A DNA stretch of 64,000 nt from Microbacterium sp. SMR1 (GTDB lineage Bacteria; Actinomycetota; Actinomycetes; Actinomycetales; Microbacteriaceae), in NCBI RefSeq assembly GCF_003289625.1, contig NZ_QMBN01000004.1:207289-271288 (forward strand). Reading direction: 5' to 3'. Position 1 is the stretch's first letter; each line of letters begins with the position of its first letter. Below, piece by piece: positions 36,382 through 45,246 of this stretch. Position numbers and translations under genes: made by a program. The notes under the pieces are model-generated. The model did not search any database, was not told the origin of the DNA, and saw nothing but the letters and a program-made list of their open reading frames with translations.

Positions 36382-36756
36382 ATGGCACGTCTTGCCGGCG
36401 TTGACATCCCGCGCGACAAGCGCGTGGTGATCGCCCTCACGTACATCTACGGCGTGGGCCGTACCCGCTCGAACGAGATCCTCGCAGCGACGGAGATCGA
36501 CGAGAACATCCGCGTCAAGGACCTCACCGACGACCAGCTCGTCGCGCTCCGCGACTACATCGAGGGCAACTACAAGGTGGAGGGTGACCTGCGCCGCGAG
36601 GTCGCCGCCGACATCCGCCGCAAGGTCGAGATCGGTTCCTACGAGGGTCTGCGCCACCGCCGTGGCCTGCCCGTGCGCGGTCAGCGCACCAAGACCAACG
36701 CGCGTACGCGCAAGGGTCCCAAGCGCACCGTCGCCGGCAAGAAGAAGGCGCGCTAA
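36382..36756 (+). CDS. rpsM: 30S ribosomal protein S13
   Basis: 124 residues beginning [15 protein letters not shown], with the basic C-terminal [20 protein letters not shown] that contacts P-site tRNA. First gene of the alpha cluster; rpsK follows after 34 bases. Confidence 0.99.
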   Translation: MARLAGVDIPRDKRVVIALTYIYGVGRTRSNEILAATEIDENIRVKDLTDDQLVALRDYIEGNYKVEGDLRREVAADIRRKVEIGSYEGLRHRRGLPVRGQRTKTNARTRKGPKRTVAGKKKAR

Positions 36757-36790
36757 GGCGCGGCCCCCACAGGTTTAGGAGAACACGCAC

Positions 36791-37189
36791 ATGGCACAGG
36801 CCAAGTCCGCAGCGCGCAAGCCGCGCCGCAAGGAGAAGAAGAACATCGCGCTGGGCCACGCCCACATCAAGTCGACGTTCAACAACACGATCGTCTCGAT
36901 CACCGACCCGTCGGGCGCCGTCATCAGCTGGGCCTCCTCGGGTGGCGTCGGCTTCAAGGGCTCGCGCAAGTCGACCCCCTACGCCGCCGGCATGGCCGCC
37001 GAGTCCGCTGCGCGCCAGGCGCAGGAGCACGGCGTCAAGAAGGTCGACGTCTTCGTCAAGGGCCCCGGTTCGGGCCGCGAGACCGCGATCCGCTCGCTGA
37101 CGGCCGCCGGCCTCGAGGTGGGGTCCATCCAGGACGTCACGCCGCAGGCCCACAACGGCTGCCGTCCCCCCAAGCGCCGCCGCGTCTGA
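36791..37189 (+). CDS. rpsK: 30S ribosomal protein S11
   Basis: 132 residues with [15 protein letters not shown] and the closing [12 protein letters not shown]. It lies on the 30S platform near the E site. A 12-bp terminator hairpin follows after 11 bases. In some actinobacteria rpsD comes between rpsK and rpoA, but not here. Confidence 0.99.
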   Translation: MAQAKSAARKPRRKEKKNIALGHAHIKSTFNNTIVSITDPSGAVISWASSGGVGFKGSRKSTPYAAGMAAESAARQAQEHGVKKVDVFVKGPGSGRETAIRSLTAAGLEVGSIQDVTPQAHNGCRPPKRRRV

Positions 37190-37200
37190 GCTGACACGGA

Positions 37201-37229
37201 TCCGGATGCCGCATCGCGCGGCATCCGGA
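37201..37229 (+). terminator. rpsK-rpoA intergenic terminator
   Basis: TCCGGATGCCGC (37201-37212) pairs perfectly with 37218-37229 across a five-base loop, followed by CTTCCGTCGTTT. The arms contain the GGATGCCG octamer. Confidence 0.75.
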
Positions 37230-37270
37230 CTTCCGTCGTTTCCTTGAAAACTCAACACCTCACTGAATTG

Positions 37271-37294
37271 CACGTGTCATATAGCGGTCACGTG
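37271..37294 (+). promoter_or_regulatory. Paired CACGTG sites before rpoA
   Basis: CACGTG occurs at 37271-37276 and 37289-37294, one behind the other in the 122-base rpoA upstream region. A TATAGC lies between them (37280-37285). The two could bind a dimeric regulator or pair as a hairpin. No -35 was found. Confidence 0.35.
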
Positions 37295-37311
37295 ATCGAA
37301 AGGAACACATA

Positions 37312-38301
37312 GTGCTCATCGCACAGCGTCCCACTCTGACCGAGGAGAAGATCGGCGAGTTCCGCAGCCGGTTCGTCGTCGAGCCGCTCGAGCCCGGCTT
37401 CGGCTACACCATCGGCAACGCGCTGCGCCGCAGCCTGCTGTCGTCCATCCCGGGTGCCGCCGTCACCAGCATCCGTTTCGACGGTGTGCTGCACGAGTTC
37501 AGCACGATTCCGGGCGTGAAGGAGGATGTCACCGAGATCATCCTCAACATCAAGCAGCTGGTCGTCTCGTCCGAGCGCGACGAGCCCATCACGGCGTACC
37601 TGCGCAAGACCGGTGCCGGTGAGGTCACGGCCGCCGACATCTCGGCTCCCGCCGGTGTCGAGGTGCACAACCCCGACCTGGTCATCGCGACGCTCAACGA
37701 CAGCGCGAAGTTCGAGCTCGAGCTCGTCATCGAGCGCGGTCGCGGCTACGTCTCCGCGACCCAGAACCGCAACGAGTACGCCGAGGCCGGTCAGATCCCG
37801 ATCGACTCGATCTACTCGCCCGTGCTCAAGGTCAGCTACCGCGTCGAGGCCACCCGTGCCGGTGAGCGCACCGACTTCGACAAGCTCGTCCTCGACGTCG
37901 AGTCGAAGGCGTCCATCTCGCCGCGCGACGCCGTCGCTTCGGCCGGTCGTACGCTCGTCGAGCTGTTCGGTCTCGCCCGCGAGCTGAACGTCGAGGCCGA
38001 GGGCATCGAGATCGGCCCCGCGCCGGTCGCCGAGGTTCTCACCAACGAGCTGTCGATGCCGATCGAGGACCTCGACCTGTCGGTCCGCTCGTACAACTGC
38101 CTCAAGCGCGAGGGCATCAACACGGTGTCCGAGCTGGTCGCCCTCTCGGAGACCCAGCTCATGAACATCCGCAACTTCGGTCAGAAGTCGGTCGATGAGG
38201 TGCGCGACAAGCTCGTCTCGCTCGGCCTGTCGCTGAAGGACTCGGTTCCCGGGTTCGACGGTGCGCACTTCTACGGCGGATACGACGACGAGAACCTCTG
38301 A
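37312..38301 (+). CDS. rpoA: RNA polymerase alpha subunit
   Basis: 329 residues. The N-terminal assembly domain ([21 protein letters not shown]) reaches to about residue 225. The C-terminal DNA-binding domain ([21 protein letters not shown]) covers about 245-315. GTG start with AAAGGA upstream. rplQ follows after 29 bases. Confidence 0.99.
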   Translation: MLIAQRPTLTEEKIGEFRSRFVVEPLEPGFGYTIGNALRRSLLSSIPGAAVTSIRFDGVLHEFSTIPGVKEDVTEIILNIKQLVVSSERDEPITAYLRKTGAGEVTAADISAPAGVEVHNPDLVIATLNDSAKFELELVIERGRGYVSATQNRNEYAEAGQIPIDSIYSPVLKVSYRVEATRAGERTDFDKLVLDVESKASISPRDAVASAGRTLVELFGLARELNVEAEGIEIGPAPVAEVLTNELSMPIEDLDLSVRSYNCLKREGINTVSELVALSETQLMNIRNFGQKSVDEVRDKLVSLGLSLKDSVPGFDGAHFYGGYDDENL

Positions 38302-38330
38302 GCCCCCCTTTCTTCCTGGAGTAATCAAAA

Positions 38331-38906
38331 ATGCCTAAGCCCACCAAGGGTCCCCGCCTCGGAGGCGGCCCCGCACACGAGCGCCTGCTTCTCGCGAACC
38401 TCGCCGCGGCCCTGTTCACCCACAAGTCGATCACCACGACCGAGACCAAGGCCAAGCGCCTGCGTCCGTACGCCGAGCGTCTGGTGACCTTCGCGAAGCG
38501 CGGCGACCTGCACGCCCGCCGTCGCGTCGCGTCGGTCATCGGCGACAAGAGCGTCGTTCACGAGCTCTTCGCCGAGATCGCTCCGCTCGTCGCCGAGCGC
38601 GAGGGTGGCTACACGCGCATCACCAAGATCGGCAACCGCAAGGGCGACAACGCTCCCATGGCTGTCATCGAGCTCGTGCTCGAGCCGGTGAACCCGAAGC
38701 CGAAGTCGGCCAAGAAGTCGGCTGCTGCCGCTCCGGCCGCCGCCGAGGAGGCTCCGGTCGAGGAGGCTCCCGTCGAGGAGACCACCGAGGCTCCCGCCGA
38801 CGACGCCGCGGCCGGCGCCGGCGCCGAGTCGCCGGAGGAGGGCGCAGCCGCTGAGGCTGCCGCCGAGGACGCCGCTGAGGCTCCCGCCGAGGACGACAAG
38901 AAGTAA
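38331..38906 (+). CDS. rplQ: 50S ribosomal protein L17 with acidic C-terminal tail
   Basis: 191 residues; the usual L17 is about 120. The core ([19 protein letters not shown]) ends near residue 118. The rest is an Ala/Glu/Pro-rich tail with repeats of the type [12 protein letters not shown], as found in several actinobacteria. Closed by a strong terminator. Confidence 0.98.
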   Translation: MPKPTKGPRLGGGPAHERLLLANLAAALFTHKSITTTETKAKRLRPYAERLVTFAKRGDLHARRRVASVIGDKSVVHELFAEIAPLVAEREGGYTRITKIGNRKGDNAPMAVIELVLEPVNPKPKSAKKSAAAAPAAAEEAPVEEAPVEETTEAPADDAAAGAGAESPEEGAAAEAAAEDAAEAPAEDDKK

Positions 38907-38922
38907 CAGCGCCTCGCGCTGA

Positions 38923-38962
38923 CATCGGGCCCGCACTCTCTTCGGAGGGTGCGGGCCCGATG
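38923..38962 (+). terminator. Terminator after rplQ
   Basis: An 18-bp stem with one T-G wobble (38923-38940 with 38945-38962) and a TTCG tetraloop. It ends the long ribosomal cluster. The next gene starts only 15 bases later. Confidence 0.9.
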
Positions 38963-38977
38963 TGCAAGGGTGGAAGG

Positions 38978-39979
38978 GTGAGCACGCCGAACGCACCGAC
39001 CTGCCCCGCCGTCGCGCACTGGCGCACGGCGACCCGCGACGACATCGACGTCATCCACGGCGTGCTGGTGGCCGCCGACCGGGTGGACCACCCGACATGG
39101 ACGACTCCGCGCGAGGACGTCGCCGAGACGTTCGAGCTGTCGCACGTCGACCATGAACGCGACACGTTGATCGCGTTCGATGAGACCGGCGAGGCGCTCG
39201 CGGTCGGTACCGTCACCCTGCATCCCTCGCGCGAGGAGCACCTGCACATCTACCTCACCGGCGCGGTGCGGCCCGACCGGCGCGGCCGCGGGATCGGCAC
39301 CGCGCTCTTCGGATGGCAGCACGAACGCGCCGAGGAGCAGCTGCGCGAGGCGGCGGCAGCGGATGCCGCGGCGGCGAGCCTGCCCGCCGAGATCCAGGTG
39401 TACGCGTCGGAGAAGGACACGGCTCTCGAGCGCATCGCCGAATCGCTCGGCTACCGCACCGAGCGCTGGTTCTCGACGATGCACCGCGACCTGTCCGAAC
39501 CGATCGCCGAGGTGACGACGCCGGACGGCATCGAGCTGGTGCCGTTCTCGTCCGATCGTGCCGAGGACGCGCGGCTGGCGCGCAACGACGCGTTCCGCGA
39601 CCACTGGGGTAGCCTGCCGAGCCCGCCGGAGCGTTGGCAGCAGTTCATCGGTGGTCCGTTCCTGCGGCCCGATCTGTGCACCCTGGCCCTCGACGGCGGC
39701 GAGATCGTCGCGTTCTGCCTGGCTTCCGTGAACGAGGGCGACTTCGCCGTCCTCGGCCCCAACGCGTACATCGACCTCGTCGGCGTCGTCCGGTCGCACC
39801 GCAGGCGCGGGCTGGCGCCGGCGGTGATCTCGCGGTCGCTCGCTGCAATGCGGGAAGCGGGCCTCGGCGTGGCGGTACTCGACGTCGACACCGAGAGCCC
39901 GACGGGCGCCAACGCGCTCTACGGCGGTCTCGGGTTCACGCCGTACGAGCGCGACCGGGTGCTCGTCCGCCGCTACTGA
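38978..39979 (+). CDS. Double-GNAT acetyltransferase
   Basis: 333 residues with two GNAT folds, about 18-165 and 180-333. The acetyl-CoA loops are RRGRGIGTALF in the first and RRRGLAPAVISR in the second. The layout resembles mycothiol synthase MshD and related tandem GNATs, but the substrate is not evident. GTG 38978 was chosen; earlier starts lie inside the terminator. Its end overlaps the convergent acyltransferase gene by seven bases. Confidence 0.85.
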   Translation: MSTPNAPTCPAVAHWRTATRDDIDVIHGVLVAADRVDHPTWTTPREDVAETFELSHVDHERDTLIAFDETGEALAVGTVTLHPSREEHLHIYLTGAVRPDRRGRGIGTALFGWQHERAEEQLREAAAADAAAASLPAEIQVYASEKDTALERIAESLGYRTERWFSTMHRDLSEPIAEVTTPDGIELVPFSSDRAEDARLARNDAFRDHWGSLPSPPERWQQFIGGPFLRPDLCTLALDGGEIVAFCLASVNEGDFAVLGPNAYIDLVGVVRSHRRRGLAPAVISRSLAAMREAGLGVAVLDVDTESPTGANALYGGLGFTPYERDRVLVRRY

Positions 39980-41847
39980 TCCTCGGCGCGGCCGAACAGT
40001 TCGAGCAGGGTCGTGCGGGTCTGCTCGGCGGCCCACTGTGCCGCCGCGAGCTGGGTCGCGGCACCGTCGACCGCGCGCTTCACCGTGCGCGCGTAGATGT
40101 CGCCGCCGGCTGACTCGGGGTGGATCTGATCGCCGGCGAGCAGATCGTCGTGCCCGGCGATCGCCTGCGACCAGTCGGCGACGGCGACGCGAGGGTGCGA
40201 CGCCGCGAACGCCGTGAGGTCGCTGTTGACGCCGGGGATCCAGTCCCGCGGTCCGTACGCATTCACCAGGATGACGTAGCGATCGGGGCCGGCGGCGTCG
40301 ACGATGCTCTGCAGCGCCTCGGTCGAGACCGGGCCGTTCGTGCCGAGGCCGACCACGACATACTCGCGCAGTTCGCCAGAGGCGGCCAGATCATCGATGA
40401 TCCGCGCCCCGGCCCACAGCGATCGCGACACCTCGGCGTCGACCTCGATACCCGGCATCGCCTGGAGGAGCCCCGGGGCGGAGGCGAGCATGACCGAGTC
40501 GCCGACGGCACTCACGCGGGTGCCGTCGACCGTCTGCGCCCCCGGCGCGGGGGCCGGTGTCGGCAGCCGCCGCGCCTGCTCCAGGGCATCGCGACCGGCG
40601 TCCACCGCGCTCTGGCTCGTCGTGGTGCGCGGCGCCGCCGCCACCGCCGCCGTCGTGCCGCCGAGGGCGAGCGCCGCGACGAGGGCGACCGCCAGCGTCG
40701 CGGCGCGCCGCGACGGGCGGGCGCGCAGCCCGTGGCGGGCCAGAGCGAGCGCACCTCGGAATCCGTGGCGGCGGACGGGCTGCTCGAGCCAGCGGTACGA
40801 CCCGGCCGCCAGAACGACCGAAGCCAGCGCCACGCCCGCGCCCGCCAGGACCGGGACGCCCGTCTCGGGGCCCGCGCCGGTGAGCTGGAACGACAGCAGC
40901 ACGAGGAGAGGCCAGTGCCACAGGTACACCGCGTACGACCGTTCGCCGAGCCACCGCAGCGGGGCGATGTCGAGCGCGCGACCGAACCACGAGCCCGGCC
41001 ACGCCGCGATCAGCAGCACGACGGCGGTGAGGAGCGACGCGGCGAGGCTCGAGGCCGGGAACGTGATCGCCTCGCCGCCGCCCACGGCTGCGGCGGCCAC
41101 GATGCCCGCGGTCGCGAGCGCTCCGACGATCACGCCCCACACGGGTCCGACGCCGGCGACCGACGACCTCCTGACGACGAGGCCGTGGAGGGCGAACGCG
41201 ACGGCGACGCCGATCAGGAGCCCGAAGGCGTGCGTGTCGGTGCCGAAATAGACGCGAGTGAGGTCGGCGCCCGCGGTGACGCTCGCGAACGCCCACGCGG
41301 CCGACAGCGCCGCGAGCCCCAGCGCGGCCGCGGCGCGCGAGCGGCGGCCGGTAAGCAGGAGGAAGAGCGGCAGCAGGAGCGGCCAGAGCAGGTAGAACTG
41401 CTCCTCGACCGCGAGCGACCACAGGTTGCGGAAGATCTCGGGGTCGGCCGCGGAGAAATAGGTGCCGCCGTCGGCCATCGACACCCAGTTGTACGAGAAC
41501 GTGGCCGCCCCCAGCACCTGGAGGCCCATGTCGACGAGGACGTCGCCGCCGACCAGCCAGGCCAGCGAGGCGCTCACGGTGACGACGGCCGCGAGGGCGG
41601 GCAGCAGGCGCCGCGCGCGCCTCGCCCAGAAGCGTCGCAGCCGGATCCGCCCCTCGCGCGCACGTTCGCGCAGGAGGAGCGTCGTGATGAGGAAGCCGGA
41701 GATCACGAAGAACACGTCGACGCCGACGTAGCCGCTCCGCAGGAAGGCGTCGGGGAAGAGGTGGTACACGACGACGAGCACCACGGCGACGGCGCGCAGG
41801 CCGTCGAGTCCCGCGATGCGGGCGCGCGGAAGAGGCGGAGGAGTCAT
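39973..41847 (-). CDS. Acyltransferase-3 / SGNH membrane O-acyltransferase
   Basis: 624 residues. The first about 390 form a ten-segment acyltransferase-3 membrane domain (IAGLDGLRAVAVVLVVVYH, VDVFFVISGFLIT, SLAVEEQFYLLWP). The exported C-terminal part is an SGNH esterase domain: Ser451 in AVGDSVM, GLGTNG, and Asp573/His576 in DQIHPES. Such OafA-like proteins O-acetylate cell-wall or exported polysaccharides. ATG 41847 begins MTPPPLPRARIAGLDG. It is divergent from the sugar kinase gene (135-bp gap). Confidence 0.93.
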   Translation of the reverse strand: MTPPPLPRARIAGLDGLRAVAVVLVVVYHLFPDAFLRSGYVGVDVFFVISGFLITTLLLRERAREGRIRLRRFWARRARRLLPALAAVVTVSASLAWLVGGDVLVDMGLQVLGAATFSYNWVSMADGGTYFSAADPEIFRNLWSLAVEEQFYLLWPLLLPLFLLLTGRRSRAAAALGLAALSAAWAFASVTAGADLTRVYFGTDTHAFGLLIGVAVAFALHGLVVRRSSVAGVGPVWGVIVGALATAGIVAAAAVGGGEAITFPASSLAASLLTAVVLLIAAWPGSWFGRALDIAPLRWLGERSYAVYLWHWPLLVLLSFQLTGAGPETGVPVLAGAGVALASVVLAAGSYRWLEQPVRRHGFRGALALARHGLRARPSRRAATLAVALVAALALGGTTAAVAAAPRTTTSQSAVDAGRDALEQARRLPTPAPAPGAQTVDGTRVSAVGDSVMLASAPGLLQAMPGIEVDAEVSRSLWAGARIIDDLAASGELREYVVVGLGTNGPVSTEALQSIVDAAGPDRYVILVNAYGPRDWIPGVNSDLTAFAASHPRVAVADWSQAIAGHDDLLAGDQIHPESAGGDIYARTVKRAVDGAATQLAAAQWAAEQTRTTLLELFGRAEDQ

Positions 41848-41982
41848 ACGGCTGTGTCCGGGGTCGTCGGGGGGACGGGCGGCGGCAGCCTCCCAGTGTA
41901 GAGCGGGTGCCTGGGGGTGATGTGGTAGACCGGAGGAGAGGCGCGGATCCCGCGCGGACCGTGTCGCGAGAACAGGTGGAAC

Positions 41983-42867
41983 ATGGGCGCTCCCGAGGTG
42001 CTGGTGCTGGGTGAGGCGTTGGTCGACATCGTCGAGACCGACGATGGTGTGACCGAGCACGTCGGAGGCAGCCCGGCGAACGTGGCGGTGGGCGTCGCCC
42101 GGCTCGGCGTTCCCGCCCGGTTGGCGACGCGGCTCGGACGCGACGAGCGCGGTGAGCGGGTCGCCCGCCACGTGAGCGAGGCCGGCGCCGTTATCGCCGA
42201 GGCGTCGTGGACCGACGCCGCCACCGACACGGCGCACGCCCGCATCCGCCCCGATGGCTCGGCCGAGTACACGTTCGAGGTCGCCGGCGTCGTCGAGCCC
42301 GCTCCCCGTGGCGATGCCGTCCTCGTGCACACCGGATCGATCGCGCTGTTCCTCGATCCGGGCGGAGAGACCTGTCTCGCGGCCCTCGAGTCGGCTCGTG
42401 GTCACGCCGTCGTCACGGTCGACCCGAACATCCGTCCGGCGCTCGTCGGCTCGCGCGAGAGCGCACACGCGCGCTTCGCGCGTGCGGCCGCCGCGGCCGA
42501 CCTCGTGAAGCTCAGCGACGAGGATGCCGCGTGGCTCTGGCCCGGCGCCGGCTCGCGGACGGTGCTCGAGACCATCGCCGACCTCGGCGCCTCGGCGGTC
42601 GTCATGACGCGCGGGGGAGAGGGAGCGATCGGCCGGGCGCCCGACGGTGCGATCGTCGAGGTCGCCGGGGTCGCCGTGACCGTGGCCGACACGATCGGTG
42701 CGGGCGACTCGTTCATGGCGAGCCTCATCGTCACCCTCGTCGAAAGCGGCGCGCCGGCCCACGGCGAAGCGCTCGCGCAGGCGATGCGGACCGCTGCGCG
42801 CGCCGCGGCGATCACGGTGTCGCGGCCGGGGGCGAACCCGCCCTCGCGCGCAGAGCTGGAAGACTGA
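41983..42867 (+). CDS. PfkB-family sugar kinase, fructokinase-like
   Basis: 294 residues of the ribokinase fold: GGSPANVAVGVARLG (substrate site), VTVDPNIRP and DTIGAGDSF with the catalytic base Asp242. The VDPNIRP signature is common in fructokinases, so phosphorylation of fructose or a similar sugar is inferred. truA begins four bases after its stop, which suggests co-transcription. Confidence 0.9.
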   Translation: MGAPEVLVLGEALVDIVETDDGVTEHVGGSPANVAVGVARLGVPARLATRLGRDERGERVARHVSEAGAVIAEASWTDAATDTAHARIRPDGSAEYTFEVAGVVEPAPRGDAVLVHTGSIALFLDPGGETCLAALESARGHAVVTVDPNIRPALVGSRESAHARFARAAAAADLVKLSDEDAAWLWPGAGSRTVLETIADLGASAVVMTRGGEGAIGRAPDGAIVEVAGVAVTVADTIGAGDSFMASLIVTLVESGAPAHGEALAQAMRTAARAAAITVSRPGANPPSRAELED

Positions 42868-42871
42868 TCGG

Positions 42872-43705
42872 GTGCGCCTGAGACTGGACATCGCCTACGA
42901 CGGATCGGGTTTCTCGGGGTGGGCGCGCCAGCCCGGTCTGCGCACCGTGCAGGGGTCGATCGAGGCCGCCGTCAGCCGGGTCCTCGGCGGCGACGCTCAG
43001 CTCGTCGTGGCCGGGCGCACCGATGCCGGTGTCCACGCGTCGGGCCAGGTGGCGCACCTCGACCTGAGCGAGGCGCAGGCCGCGAGACTGCGACGCGGAC
43101 GCGACCCCGAACCGGCCGCCCTCGCCGGGCGGCTGAACGGCGTGCTCGGGCGCTACGCAGACGTGCACGTGCGGGCGACGTCGGAAGCGCCGGCCGGTTT
43201 CGATGCGCGGTTCTCGGCGGTCTGGCGACGGTACGCCTACCGGGTCGCCGACCGGACGACCGGATACGACCCGCTCGAGCGCTTCCGCACGACGTTCGTG
43301 CCCGTCGCTCTCGACGACGCGTCGATGGATGCCGCAGCCCGCAGCCTCACCGGGCTGCACGACTTCGCGTCCTACTGCAAGCCGCGCCCCGAGGCGACGA
43401 CGATCCGCACGCTGCTCGAGTTCGACTGGCGGCGCGACGAGAGCGGCGTGCTGGTCGCGAACGTCAAGGCCGACGCGTTCTGCCACAGCATGGTCCGCGC
43501 GCTCGTCGGAGCCTGCGTCGCGGTCGGCGAGGGGCGGCTGGGCGTCGAGGACGTGGCGGCGCTGCGCGACGAGCGTCAGCGCACCAGCGCCTTCGCGGTG
43601 CTCGCCGCTCGCGGGCTCACCCTCACAGAGGTCGGGTACCCCGCCGACGACCTCCTCGCGGCGCGGGCGGAGCAGACCCGCGCCCGCCGCGCAACAGACA
43701 CCTGA
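42872..43705 (+). CDS. truA: tRNA pseudouridine(38-40) synthase
   Basis: 277 residues starting at GTG 42872 (RLRLDIAYDGSGFSGWARQPG). The catalytic Asp51 lies in AGRTDAGVHA. It modifies positions 38-40 of the tRNA anticodon arm. In many bacteria truA follows rplQ directly; here three genes intervene. Confidence 0.98.
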   Translation: MRLRLDIAYDGSGFSGWARQPGLRTVQGSIEAAVSRVLGGDAQLVVAGRTDAGVHASGQVAHLDLSEAQAARLRRGRDPEPAALAGRLNGVLGRYADVHVRATSEAPAGFDARFSAVWRRYAYRVADRTTGYDPLERFRTTFVPVALDDASMDAAARSLTGLHDFASYCKPRPEATTIRTLLEFDWRRDESGVLVANVKADAFCHSMVRALVGACVAVGEGRLGVEDVAALRDERQRTSAFAVLAARGLTLTEVGYPADDLLAARAEQTRARRATDT

Positions 43706-43737
43706 CCGAAAGGAAGCGGGCGTAGCCTGGCGGCACC

Positions 43738-44406
43738 ATGAAGGTCATCTCGTACAACCTGCGCAAGCACCGCGCCGCATCCGAGCTCTCCGAGCTCGTC
43801 GAGCAGCACGGTGCCGACGTCCTGTGCCTGCAGGAGGCCGACACCAGCGGCATCCCGGACCGGATCGGCGGCCTGCGGCTGGCCGATGCCACAGCCCGCA
43901 ACCGGCTCGGACTCGCCGTCTACTACCGCGAGAACACCTACCGCGCCGTCGAGGTGCGTTCGCTCGCGCTGAAGAAGTCGCTGCACGACCGCGTCTTGAA
44001 GCCCGCGGAGGAGCGCATGCTCGGTGTTCGGCTGCGCGACATCGACGACGGGCGCGACCTGATCGTCGCGAGCTTCCACGCGGCGCCGCTGACCGCGCTC
44101 AACTCGCTGCGCCGCAACCAGATCCAGGCGGCGCTCGGTGCGCTGTCCGAGCTCGGCGCGGGCCTGCCGATCCTCATGGTCGGCGACTACAACTACCCCG
44201 TCTTCAAGGAGAACCTCGGGCAGGTGGTGCGCAAGCAGGGGTACGAGCTGACGCTCAGCGATGCCCGCACGTACACGCGGTACAAGTTCTTCCGCGGGCA
44301 CTACGACTTCGCGACGAGCGTCGGGTTCGACATCTCACGGGTGCAGACGCTGCCGCAGGGGGCGAGCGACCACCTGCCGATCCTGGTCAGTGCTGAACCG
44401 GTGTGA
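43738..44406 (+). CDS. Endonuclease/exonuclease/phosphatase-family hydrolase
   Basis: 222 residues. EEP catalytic motifs are all present: YNLRKH (Asn7), CLQEAD (Glu33), GDYNYP (Asp150, Asn152) and ASDHLPI (Asp211, His212). Its substrate (DNA, RNA, phospholipid or sugar phosphate) cannot be told. No signal peptide. TAGCCT lies nine bases before the ATG. The stop codon is embedded in the first of three copies of GAACCGGT-type repeats. Confidence 0.88.
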   Translation: MKVISYNLRKHRAASELSELVEQHGADVLCLQEADTSGIPDRIGGLRLADATARNRLGLAVYYRENTYRAVEVRSLALKKSLHDRVLKPAEERMLGVRLRDIDDGRDLIVASFHAAPLTALNSLRRNQIQAALGALSELGAGLPILMVGDYNYPVFKENLGQVVRKQGYELTLSDARTYTRYKFFRGHYDFATSVGFDISRVQTLPQGASDHLPILVSAEPV

Positions 44407-44441
44407 GCTGAACCGGTCTGAGACGCCCGAACCGGTCTGAG
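44395..44441 (+). repeat. Three short direct repeats at the end of the EEP gene
   Basis: GAACCGGTGTGAG (44395-44407) and two copies of GAACCGGTCTGAG (44410-44422, 44429-44441). The first copy supplies the stop codon of the gene. Probably local slippage. Confidence 0.7.
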
Positions 44442-44446
44442 AACGA

Positions 44447-44480
44447 CGGATGCCCCGGAGCCGAAGCTCCGGGGCATCCG
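44447..44480. terminator. Bidirectional terminator between convergent genes
   Basis: CGGATGCCCCGGAG (44447-44460) pairs perfectly with 44467-44480 across a six-base loop. It separates the EEP gene from the LPATG protein gene on the other strand. Confidence 0.85.
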
Positions 44481-44498
44481 ATCATGCGTTGCGCCTGA

Positions 44499-45062
44499 TC
44501 AGGCAGCGGCCTCCGCGTTGCGGTGACGGCGGACCGTGCTGGCCACGGCGATGCTGCCGCCGGCGAGGGCGAGAGCGCCACCGCCGATCCACAGGCCGAG
44601 GAGAGCAGCGTTGTCGCCACCGGTGGCGGGCAGGGTGCCCGATCCGCCGGTGCCGCCCGTGCCGCCGGCGGCGGCCGGAACGGCGATGGTGACGGTGCTG
44701 GCGCCCGAGACGGTGCCCGCAGCGGTCAGGGTGTACTCGCCGGTCGCGTTGGCGGGGAGAGTCACCTGGAAGGCGACCTCACCGGCAGCGTTGGCGGCCT
44801 TGGTGGTGCTGGTCGAGGTCACGGCGAACTTGACGAACGCGACGCTGCCGGCGGCAGCGTTCTCGCCCGTCAGGGTGCCGGTCACGGACTCGTTGGGCTC
44901 GAAGTTGTTGAACGCGATCGTCACGGTGCCACCCGCGGTGACGGTGACGGACGAGCCGCCCACCGGTGCCGGGGTGTAAGCGTTGGCGATCGCGGGGGCT
45001 GCAAAGACAGCCGCTGCTGCGATGGCCGAGGCCGCCGCCGCCTTGATGAGACGGTTCTTCAT
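44499..45062 (-). CDS. LPATG surface protein
   Basis: 187 residues. A signal peptide (MKNRLIKAAAASAIAAAAV... ending ANAYT) precedes an immunoglobulin-like domain of about 90 residues (TVTAGGTVTIAFNNFEPNE). After a Gly-rich hinge comes LPATG at 144-148, a membrane segment and RRHR. This is a class sortase signal; the protein should be linked to peptidoglycan. No sortase gene is in the window. The neighbour at 45247-45795 is a paralogue. The long AT-richer region upstream (45063-45246) probably carries its promoter. Confidence 0.9.
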   Translation of the reverse strand: MKNRLIKAAAASAIAAAAVFAAPAIANAYTPAPVGGSSVTVTAGGTVTIAFNNFEPNESVTGTLTGENAAAGSVAFVKFAVTSTSTTKAANAAGEVAFQVTLPANATGEYTLTAAGTVSGASTVTIAVPAAAGGTGGTGGSGTLPATGGDNAALLGLWIGGGALALAGGSIAVASTVRRHRNAEAAA

Positions 45063-45246
45063 GTGTCCTGCTTTCCTTGGGGTCATCCGGAGGCTCACAC
45101 CCAACGGAGAAGTAATACTAAGGATTACGTCAGGAGTGGTCATAGCAAGTATTCAGGGTCGGAGGTCCTGGATGCAAGCTGGAACATTTCCATCGCGTTA
45201 ACATTTCGCGATCCGGATGCCCGGCGGCGCGCCGTGGACGGGGGAT

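Noticed and set aside
40120..41901. Plus-strand frame of nearly 600 codons over the acyltransferase gene
   Set aside because: Arg/Glu/Gly-rich sequence of no family, opposite to a clear membrane enzyme.
41848..42891. N-terminal extension of the acyltransferase frame over the PfkB kinase gene
   Set aside because: The acyltransferase domain begins exactly at ATG 41847; the extra part is antisense to a conserved kinase.
45063..45246. Possible small RNA or mobile remnant in the AT-richer gap between the LPATG genes
   Set aside because: No conserved structure, inverted repeats or transposase; likely a promoter region.
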